Positions 17,299 through 25,400 of a stretch of 64,000 nt of DNA are shown in pieces. This DNA is from Lichenihabitans psoromatis (GTDB lineage: Bacteria; Pseudomonadota; Alphaproteobacteria; Rhizobiales; Beijerinckiaceae): assembly GCF_004323635.1 (NCBI RefSeq), contig NZ_CP036515.1, positions 1,116,001 to 1,180,000 of the forward strand, read 5' to 3'. Below the pieces are notes generated by a model, which worked only from the letters and a program-made list of their open reading frames with translations, ran no database searches and was not told where the DNA came from. The stretch's first letter is position 1. Each line of letters opens with the position of its first letter. The position numbers and the translations under genes are program-made.

Positions 17299-20200
17299 CT
17301 AGGCGATCGTCACGATGGAGGCGCGGCCGTCCACCGCCAGCCGCTCGCCGGCCGCGAGCACGGACTGATGGTGAGTAAACAGCAGCACCTGTGTCGTGGT
17401 CGCGAATTCGGCCAGAAGATCGAGCGTCGCTGCACCCCGGCGATCGTCGAAATGCACCAGAATGTCGTCGGCAACAAAGGGCAGCGGCTCGGTGGCGGCG
17501 CAGTAATTGGCGAGGCTCGCGAGCCGAAAGGCGAGGAAGAGTTGGTCGCGCGTGCCATCGCTCATGGTCGCCACAGCTTCCGAACCGCGACCACCTGACC
17601 GGATGCCGCGCACCACCGGCGCACCCTTCTGATCGACGTCGGCCTCGACCCCGTCGAATTGGCCTTGGGTCATACGAGCGAACATCGCACCCGCCGCGCG
17701 GATCAGCGGATCCTGCTGCTCGCTTCTGACACGCTGGATCGCCTGGGTCACGAGATCGCGAGCGAGCCGCAACTCGACGTAGCGCTCGACAGCAGCATGC
17801 ATGTCGGCGGTGGCGCGTTCGCGATCCACCACGGCGCGCTGAACCGCCGAGGGCGCCTCATGGGCCTCCATGGCCTTGCCGGCCGATTGCTCGTCGCGGA
17901 TCGCGGCTTCCATCGTTTGATCGAGCGCATCGAGGCGCCCCTTGAGGTCGGCGACCTCGGCCCGCACGGCGTCGAGATCTTGCCCTAAAGCCTCGCGCCG
18001 CAACACGTCGAGATCGAGACCCTCGCCGGCGCGCCGAGCCGTCGAGGCTAATTGCGTCTGCCTCGACCGCAGCCCGGAAAGATCGAGCCGCCGTTCCGCG
18101 ATCCTCTTCAGCGCCGCATCGTCGCCGGCCGGGACAGCGGCCTGTTCGGCCAGTTCTTTTAAGACGCTTTCCGCCTCGTCGAAGGCCTGTTGGCGGGTCT
18201 GCAGCGCCGCCGTGACAGCGTCGCGTTCCGGCACCAGCGCGTCGCGGCCAAGCCGCAGCGTGTTGTTGTAACGCCAGCGGTCGACCAGCATCGCACCGGA
18301 CGCCAGCGTATCGTCCGCCAAGGCGATCCCGAGCGGCGCCGCCAAAGCCGAGATCTGGCCCGTCAGCGCCGCCTCGTCCTCATCCATGCGAAGCAGCCGC
18401 CGCCGCGTCTGCGCCAACGAGCGGAGCTCGCCGCGCGCGCGATTCCACTGCGCCGCGAGTGTCGCGCCCAGGTCGGTCGGCGCATCGGCCGGAAGGCCGA
18501 GTTGCATCGCCGCCACGCCCCATGCCGCGATCCACGCCTGCTCCTCCTGCTCGAGGCCGGCGAGCAGGCGGCGGGCTGTCGCGTGTTGGGATTGCTGCGC
18601 GACGAGATCGCGTTCATCTCGAAGATAGGCCGCATGCGCCTGGTCGTGGGTCGCGATGGCTTGAGCCAAGGCCTGCACGCGCTCGGCGAGATCAGCACCC
18701 GGTTCGGGCCGCAACAGCGCTTTGCGTTCCGCCCCTTCGAACTGACGGAGCCGAGGCGCGAGGGATCGGTTCGCCTGTTCGGCATCGAGACGCGCTGTTT
18801 CGATCGCATCGGCCCGCGCCAGCATATCGGCCCGCGCCTCCACCAAGGCAAGAAGCGCCGGCGCTTCGGGCCGACGCTCGCACGCCTCAGGAAAGGCACG
18901 GCAAAGGTCAGCAAGACGGCGCTCGAGCGATCGGGCGAGTTGCGCTCGCGCGGTTTCGGCGGCCGTGACCGCGGCCGACGCTTCCGCCAGCCGACGTTCG
19001 GTCTCGACGAGCGTTGCGACCCGTTGCGCCTCGGACGTGCGGCTGTCAGCCAGTTGGTCCGCATGGGCCAGACCGACGTCGAGCGCCGCGATCTCGGCCG
19101 AGCGCTCGATAGCCGATCGGTCCGACCGCCCCGCGAGATGAGCGGCACGGATCGGCTGCCACGCCTCGTGGCGCTGCGCCCGCGCAGCCGCCAACGCCGC
19201 ATCGGTCGCGATCTCGCCCCCCTGCCGCAGCCGGTCGATATCGGCCCGCGCGATCTCGCGTTGTTGGATTGCGGCCGCATGGGCGCTCACCTGCCGGGTC
19301 ACTTCGGCCGCGATCAGGGTGCGGGCTTCGATCTCGAGCCGGAGTTGATCGGCGGCCGGGCAGACGAGCGCCCGCAAAGCGTCGATATCGACGAAACCGA
19401 GCGCCGCCGCACGCGCGTGAAGGATGTCAGCGTCACGCAGGATCTGCTGCGATTTATGCGCCAAACCGTCGGCTTCGACCGGGAGCGCCGCGAAGGTCGT
19501 CACGCTCGCGCCGAAGGGCTCGTGCCGCCCGCGCGCCACCAGGGCCTCGATCCGCCGTGCTGTTCCCCTGACGATTTCATCGGCCAGCGCGCTCGCCTCG
19601 CGCGCATTGTCGAGCCGAAGCCGCCGTGCCACGGCATCGGCCGCAAGCGCGAGCACCCGGTCCAGCACCGGCTGCGGCGGCATCAAGGGTTCGAGATCGG
19701 CATCCGGCCCAACGCCGAGCCGCTGGCGCAATCCGGCCAGTTCGGCCTCGGCATCGCCAAGCTCCTTCAAGCGATTTGCGCGGTCGTTGCGGGCGCGGGA
19801 CACCATCACCATGCCCTGCTCGATATCCCGCACCGCCGCTTCGGCCTCCGCCAGATTGGTGTCGACCGCCATCACGTCGAGCCGATCCGAGAGATCGGCA
19901 ACGTGCCGTCGGATGCTGGCGAGATCGGCCGCGACGGTGTCGCGTGTCGACAGGGCCGCCGTGCATCGATCGGCAAAATCCTCCGCAAGCCCCGTCACGT
20001 CGGCATAAAGCGCGAGCTTGTCCTCGACGGCGTCGAGCTCGCGCAGAGTCGGAATGACGCGTTCCACCCGTTGCAAGCGCGACAGGCTTTGCGCCAGATC
20101 CCGCTTGGCGGCTCGCGCCTCGGACAGGCGCGTGAGGGCCGTCTCATGGGTCTTGCGGTCCCGCTCATACGCGTCCCGCGTCAGGGCGGCGGCTTTGGCG

Positions 20201-20787
20201 ACCTTCTCGGCATCCTCGAACGCATCGAGGGCCTTATAGAAAGCGCGGCTTTCCTTGCGTCGCGGGGCGAACAGCGTGTCGATCTCCGCATCGATCGCAT
20301 CGAGCCGCCGCATCAGGCTTCGCAGGCCGCCACCCGCCTCCACAATCAAGCGACCGATCTCGCCATCGGCCAGCAGCAACTGGTCGCCACCCTGGCGCAA
20401 GCTCTCGTGATCGAGGCCGAACAAATGCTCGAACCGCTCGCGCGTCGTCGATCCCAGCAGCGTCGCCAGCACCGCGTCGTCGCAGGGCGCTCCGGCTTGA
20501 TCGATGAGCGTCTTGCCACGACCAGCGCGCCGCTTCAGCGTGACGCGGCGCCCGTCGGCCATGCTGAGCGTTGCGCCAATCCGCATCACATCCGTGCCGA
20601 ATACGCCGCCCCGCAGGGTGCGTTCCGGAATGCGGAACAGAAAGTCCGTAAGAGCCGCCAAACAGGTGCTTTTGCCGGCTTCGTTCGGACCATAAACGAC
20701 CGTCAGACCCGGTCCGTTCAGCGTGAGGCGGCGATGCTCGACAGCGCCGTAGCGCTCGAGGACGAGTTCATCCAGCCGCACGCGCAT
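17299..20787 (-). CDS. yhaN: SbcC/YhaN-like SMC-type ATPase
   Basis: Encodes 1162 residues of the Rad50/SbcC/RecN architecture. Walker A GPNEAGKS is at 33-40. A very long Ala/Arg/Glu-rich coiled-coil region follows (about 180-1000). The C-terminal half-site has an ABC-type signature variant VATMSDGTRDQ and Walker B PFVADDILVHFDD. The opening 'LVYGPNEAGKST' and 'GATLSMADGRRVTLKRR' match the YhaN branch. It overlaps the metallophosphoesterase gene by 20 bases and should form a nuclease-ATPase complex with it that processes DNA ends. ATG follows GGAGG closely. A candidate LexA box upstream of the pair suggests SOS control. Confidence 0.88.
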   Translation of the reverse strand: MRVRLDELVLERYGAVEHRRLTLNGPGLTVVYGPNEAGKSTCLAALTDFLFRIPERTLRGGVFGTDVMRIGATLSMADGRRVTLKRRAGRGKTLIDQAGAPCDDAVLATLLGSTTRERFEHLFGLDHESLRQGGDQLLLADGEIGRLIVEAGGGLRSLMRRLDAIDAEIDTLFAPRRKESRAFYKALDAFEDAEKVAKAAALTRDAYERDRKTHETALTRLSEARAAKRDLAQSLSRLQRVERVIPTLRELDAVEDKLALYADVTGLAEDFADRCTAALSTRDTVAADLASIRRHVADLSDRLDVMAVDTNLAEAEAAVRDIEQGMVMVSRARNDRANRLKELGDAEAELAGLRQRLGVGPDADLEPLMPPQPVLDRVLALAADAVARRLRLDNAREASALADEIVRGTARRIEALVARGRHEPFGASVTTFAALPVEADGLAHKSQQILRDADILHARAAALGFVDIDALRALVCPAADQLRLEIEARTLIAAEVTRQVSAHAAAIQQREIARADIDRLRQGGEIATDAALAAARAQRHEAWQPIRAAHLAGRSDRSAIERSAEIAALDVGLAHADQLADSRTSEAQRVATLVETERRLAEASAAVTAAETARAQLARSLERRLADLCRAFPEACERRPEAPALLALVEARADMLARADAIETARLDAEQANRSLAPRLRQFEGAERKALLRPEPGADLAERVQALAQAIATHDQAHAAYLRDERDLVAQQSQHATARRLLAGLEQEEQAWIAAWGVAAMQLGLPADAPTDLGATLAAQWNRARGELRSLAQTRRRLLRMDEDEAALTGQISALAAPLGIALADDTLASGAMLVDRWRYNNTLRLGRDALVPERDAVTAALQTRQQAFDEAESVLKELAEQAAVPAGDDAALKRIAERRLDLSGLRSRQTQLASTARRAGEGLDLDVLRREALGQDLDAVRAEVADLKGRLDALDQTMEAAIRDEQSAGKAMEAHEAPSAVQRAVVDRERATADMHAAVERYVELRLARDLVTQAIQRVRSEQQDPLIRAAGAMFARMTQGQFDGVEADVDQKGAPVVRGIRSGGRGSEAVATMSDGTRDQLFLAFRLASLANYCAATEPLPFVADDILVHFDDRRGAATLDLLAEFATTTQVLLFTHHQSVLAAGERLAVDGRASIVTIA

Positions 20788-22039
20788 CCTCCGCTTCGCT
20801 GACGAGCGACACGGCGATCTCGACCGCGCGACCGCCCGCCTCGGCTCGCACCAGATCGAACAACTCGTCGGTGCGCGAGCCGGCCGGCATTTTGACCCGG
20901 ATTTCGGCGAGATAATCGTCGATCAGTTTGGCGGCTTCCGGTGCCGCGCCCAGACGGCGGATTTCGCCTTCGAGTTGACCCGCGACGGTTGGATCGATCC
21001 CCTCACCGCGCGTCGCCAGAGGCTGCGTACCGAGGTCGAGCTTTTCGAGCCAGACCGGGCTCGATAAGGTCGCCAGCAGAGCCTCGACATCGTCGCGCAA
21101 CCCGAAGCGATCGACCAGCAATCCGCCATGCAGCACCGACCGGCCAGAGAGGCGCAACCGCAACGCGACCGACCGGTCACCGGCCTCGACCCCGATGACA
21201 TCCAACCGCGCGCGCAGCCGTTCGAGGATCTCGCGACGGTCGGCCGCGCCCAACACATCGATCGTCTCCGATACCCATCGCACCTCGTCGAGGTCGCGGT
21301 GCACGCAGGACACGATCGTGCCGTCCACCACCTCGACCAGGGTCGCGCCCTTCGGCCCGGTCTCGCGCGGGTTCCGGCCCTGCAGGTTGCCGGGATAGAT
21401 CACATGCGGGTGCAGGTTCAGTTCGGCCCGCGTATGCACGTGGCCGAGCGCCCAATAATGGTAGCCATGATTGATAAGCTGCTCCAACGAGCACGGCGCA
21501 TAGAGCGCGTGATGGCCCTCGCTCCCGGCGCAGGCCGTGTGCAAAATGCCGATGTTGAAGACGTTGCCGACCGGCGCCGGATAGCCGAGCGCGAGATTCT
21601 CCGACACGTCGCGCTGTCCGAAGCTACGGCCGTGGATCACGGTCTCGATGTCGTCGAGCACGACCGTCTCGGCCTTGCGGTGGGCGAATCGATGCACGTT
21701 ATCGGAATAGCCGAGCTTGTCGGCGAAGCGATTTTCCGCGTCGTGGTTGCCGGCGATGAGGAACACTTTGATGTCCGCGTCGCGCAGCCGCCGCATGCCG
21801 CTGAGGAAATAGAGGCCGGTCTTGAAGTCGCGAAGATCGCCGTCGAAGACGTCGCCGGCCAGGATGACGAAACGGCATTGCTCCGCGATCGCCAGCGCCA
21901 CGAGATTGTCAAAGGCCCGCCGCGAGGCATGTTCGACCGCCGCCGCAAAATCAACCGACTTGCCGGAGAGACCCAGTAACGGGCTATCGAGGTGCAGATC
22001 CGCCGCGTGCAGAAACTTAAAGGCGCTGATGACGGTCAA
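20768..22039 (-). CDS. yhaO: SbcD/YhaO-like DNA repair metallophosphoesterase
   Basis: Encodes 423 residues. Calcineurin-like motifs are clear: HAADLHLDSP at about 10-19, LAGDVFDGD, IAGNHD and ALGHVH, with 'YPGNLQGRNPRE' typical of YhaO. These ligate two metals for Mn-dependent nuclease action, as in SbcD/Mre11. The start appears to be TTG at 22039, since no ATG or GTG lies between it and the first motif. The gene is first in a two-gene unit with the SMC-type ATPase, with a 20-base overlap. Cofactor and polarity of cleavage are inferred from family. Confidence 0.87.
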   Translation of the reverse strand: MTVISAFKFLHAADLHLDSPLLGLSGKSVDFAAAVEHASRRAFDNLVALAIAEQCRFVILAGDVFDGDLRDFKTGLYFLSGMRRLRDADIKVFLIAGNHDAENRFADKLGYSDNVHRFAHRKAETVVLDDIETVIHGRSFGQRDVSENLALGYPAPVGNVFNIGILHTACAGSEGHHALYAPCSLEQLINHGYHYWALGHVHTRAELNLHPHVIYPGNLQGRNPRETGPKGATLVEVVDGTIVSCVHRDLDEVRWVSETIDVLGAADRREILERLRARLDVIGVEAGDRSVALRLRLSGRSVLHGGLLVDRFGLRDDVEALLATLSSPVWLEKLDLGTQPLATRGEGIDPTVAGQLEGEIRRLGAAPEAAKLIDDYLAEIRVKMPAGSRTDELFDLVRAEAGGRAVEIAVSLVSEAEDARAAG

Positions 22040-22105
22040 TCCCAGCCGGAGAGCTCACGAGAGGCGACGACGCCGGTGCGGCCGCCCGGATACCCGAGTG
22101 ACACT

Positions 22106-22120
22106 GAACGAATAGGGAAC
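22106..22120 (-). promoter_or_regulatory. Candidate LexA (SOS) box upstream of yhaO-yhaN
   Basis: The sequence GAACGAATAGGGAAC is GAAC-N7-GAAC, i.e. GTTC-N7-GTTC on the coding strand, the known alphaproteobacterial LexA recognition pattern. It lies 67 bases upstream of the yhaO start. About two such matches are expected by chance in 64 kb on both strands, so position before a DNA repair operon is the main support. Confidence 0.55.
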
Positions 22121-22268
22121 AAAGTTCAAGCCACATCGGCCAAAAACCGCGGTCGCTCGATGTCAGGGCGTTCGACCTCGAACGAGCGACACCACAACAA
22201 TCCGCAGCTACATCAATGAATTGAAGCAGCCAAGGCGCCAGAACATCTCATGAGTCGAAGGCGATGAG

Positions 22269-22343
22269 TGGTGGGCACGACAGGGATTGAACCTGTGACC
22301 CCTCCCATGTCAAGGGAGTGCTCTCCCGCTGAGCTACGCGCCC
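22269..22343 (-). tRNA. tRNA-Val (anticodon GAC)
   Basis: Minus-strand cloverleaf: acceptor GGGCGCG/CGTGCCC with one G-U pair, D arm TAGCTCAGCGGGAGAGCA, anticodon stem CTCCC/GGGAG with loop TTGACAT (anticodon GAC), and T arm ACAGG/CCTGT. Discriminator A and encoded CCA. It decodes GUC and GUU. Confidence 0.97.
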
Positions 22344-22475
22344 ACTCATCTTCGACACGGCTCGGGACAACCGCGAAGCAGCCGTATATCCGCACCATTG
22401 GCCGGACGCAACCGCCAATTGCCGCCAAGCCCTGTTTTTGCTGGCCACTCTCGGCCGGATCCCCGATCCGATGCG

Positions 22476-25400
22476 CTATTGCGCGGCCGTCCGCACCGGG
22501 TCATCGCCTTCGCGCAGCGGTGCGCGATGGTATTTTCCCTTGATGCAGAGGGTCTTGATCGACAATCCGCCGCGTGCTGCGAAGAGATCGTCCGGAACGA
22601 CGACCTGGCCATTGCGGACCTCGAGCCCGATCACCGCATAGGCGGCCGACAGCATGCGGGCCGCCGACCCGGTGTACCAGCTCCACCCGCCGCGTCCCTC
22701 ATAGCCCGGCCCGTCGTAAATGTCGGCCGGCTGCTGATGCGGCGCGAGGCCGTAGATCGCGAGCTCCTTGCCCTCGGTCTTGCCAAGCGGCGAGATCGCG
22801 CACCAGGTTTCGAAGGCGCGCCCGACGAGATGCGCCGCGAGATCGGTATCGCCGCGCCGCTTGGCGTCTTCGGCCAGCCGCATGTATGCGTCCACGGTCC
22901 ACGACACGCCATGCGAATATTGGCCGCCGTTCTCCCGCACGCCGGGCGGATAATCCGCGATGCGGCCGGGATAGGGTTTGGACTGTTCGTCGAATGGGGG
23001 AGCCAGCAACAGAATGCGGTGCGGTTTTTCAAGCGCCGACAGGCCATGCTCCAACGCCGTGAGCGCGCGCGCCGGATCGACCGCGCCGGACGACAATGCC
23101 GGCCATGCCGCCGTCATCATGCTGAACGGATCCAGCACCTCGCCGGCATCGTCATAGTCGAACACGAAATGATCGCTCGTCCAGGCGCCCGCGATCGCTA
23201 GTTTGAGGGCGGCCGCGGCATCCAGCAGACGCTGCGCGGCAGCATCGCCCTGGCGCGCCTGAGCGATCGGGGCGAAGCGGACGAGGATGTCGTGCAGGAA
23301 GAACGACAGCCACAGGCTCTCGCCCTTGCCGGCCGGCCCGACCGCATCGACGCCATCGTTCCAATCCCCGGTGCCGACCAGCGGCAGGCCGTGCGGACCC
23401 ATGCGGGCCAGCGTATAGTCGATGGCGCGGATGCAGTGGTCGTAAACATCGCCGGTTTCGAGCGAGAGGCGCGGCGCGATCAGGAGATCGACGGTGCCGT
23501 CCGGTACGGCCGGCCCTTCGAGATAGGCGGCGGTCTCGTCCAGAACCGTCGTGTCCGAGGTCGCCTCGATATAGCGCACCAGCACATAGGGCAGCCAGAG
23601 ATGCGGATCGGAGGCGCGGGTGCGCTGACCGAGGCCCGTGCGGCCATCGGGCGCGACATGCCACCATTTGAAGACATCGCCCTCGGGGAATTGCGCGCCG
23701 GCGTGGAACACGATTTGCCGCCGCGTGAGATGCGGGTCGAAGAACAGGAAGGGCAGCACATCCTGCAACTGGTCGCGGAACCCGTAGGCGCCGCCGCGCT
23801 GGTTCGGGCCATTGCGCCCCCACAGACGAGACGCCAGAACCTGATAGGGCAGCCAATGGTTGACCAGCCGATCAAAGGCCGGATTATTGGTTTCGATCGA
23901 GATGTCGTTCAAGCGCTCGGCCCACCAGGCGCGGGTCGCCTGCATAGCGGAGCGGGCCGACGCCAGATCACAGAGCGCCGCCGCCAGCGTCAGCGCCTCG
24001 GTGCGGCTTTCGCCTTGCCCGAGCACGACCACCACCTCGGTTTCTCCGCCGGCCGGCACCTCGATCAGGCCCGAGAAGGTCGCGGCGCAACGGCCGTCGT
24101 CGTCGATCGAGCTGTCCGGCACGCCATTTTCGACCATGAACGGATTGGTGAGGTCGCGCCCGGCTCCGCCCAGAAAGCGGGCTCGAACCGTCTCGCTCAC
24201 CGGCGCCGTCAGGCTGGTGGCCGCGAACGCCCAGCCCTTGAAGAAGTCGTTGCGCGGATTGGTGAAGAGCAGCGCCTCGGTCTGTTCGTCGCGCGAGGCT
24301 TCGAGTTTGCCGAGACTATCCTCCGGGCTCTCGTCGAGCGCGATGTCGAAATAGGGGACGATGCGGAAGCGCCGGTTGCGCGTCGCATTATTCTTGACCG
24401 TGAGAATGCGGATATCGGCCGGAGCGTCGGGCAGCACGAAGACGGTCAGAAGAAGTTCGGTCTCGCCGCGTTGCTGCGCGAAGGTGACGGAGCCGAGCCC
24501 ATAGGTGACGCGATGGGTCGCATCGGCACGCCGGAACGGCACGAAGCCAGCCGTATCGGCCTCGCCGGTTTCGAGATCGACCACATAGATGGCTTGGCCC
24601 TGGTTGGACACCGGCACCGATTCGAAGCGAAACGGCGTCAGCGCGTTCTGCCGCGCATTGGCGTTGAACGAGTGGATCTCGCCCTCGTTCGACACCACCG
24701 TGCCGAAGCCGGTCGTATTGGCCAGAACATGCGCCCAGGGGCGCGGCGTGGCCTCGGTCAGATGCAGTTCCGTCCCATTCTTCCTGAAGCTGAACGGCCA
24801 AGCGGTGGCCGGTTTCGGCGGCAGCGGATCGATGTGGCGTGTCCGCATCCAAACGGCCGCGAGCGCGGCAGGGGTCGGGCGGGCGACCTTGAGGTGATGC
24901 GCCACGATCTCGGCCGCATGCTGCTCGTCGTTGGCGCGCCCCGTCACGAAGAGGAGCTCGCATTGACCGCCCGGCGGCAGATCGATCGCGACCGTCAGGC
25001 TCGCCGCAGGGTCGAACGTATAGAGCGAGCCTTCATCGTCGATTTGGCGCGGCGCGGTCTCGGCCAAGCCCTGCGGATCGCGGATGCCGGTCTGTCCGAG
25101 AAAGCGCGTGCGGCTATCCTCATAGCCCGTGAGCCTCGCCCCGTCGCCTGTCCGCACGGCGTGGAAATAGATCTCGGGCGACATGCGTCCGGCAGCGCGC
25201 AGCAGCCGGTTGCGGATGAACAAGCCATTGAGGCTGCTCATGAACCACGTCTCGACATGCAACGCGTTGAAGTCCGGGTCGCGCGCATAGGCCCCGAGTT
25301 CGTGCACCGCGATCTCGCGGAAGCTGGCCAGCGACAGGCGACGCGGCCGCGCCTCGGTGTTGGTCAGCCGGATGGTCCAGAATTCGATCGTCTCTTCTTC

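Noticed and set aside
18190..20802. 870-codon plus-strand frame opposite yhaN
   Set aside because: It is antisense to a clear SMC-type ATPase with Walker A, coiled coil and Walker B; the antisense product is Arg/Gln-rich without any motif.
162..22343. tRNA-Arg and tRNA-Val as integration sites for a mobile island
   Set aside because: No integrase, no repeated tRNA 3' end and no composition shift was seen beside either tRNA.
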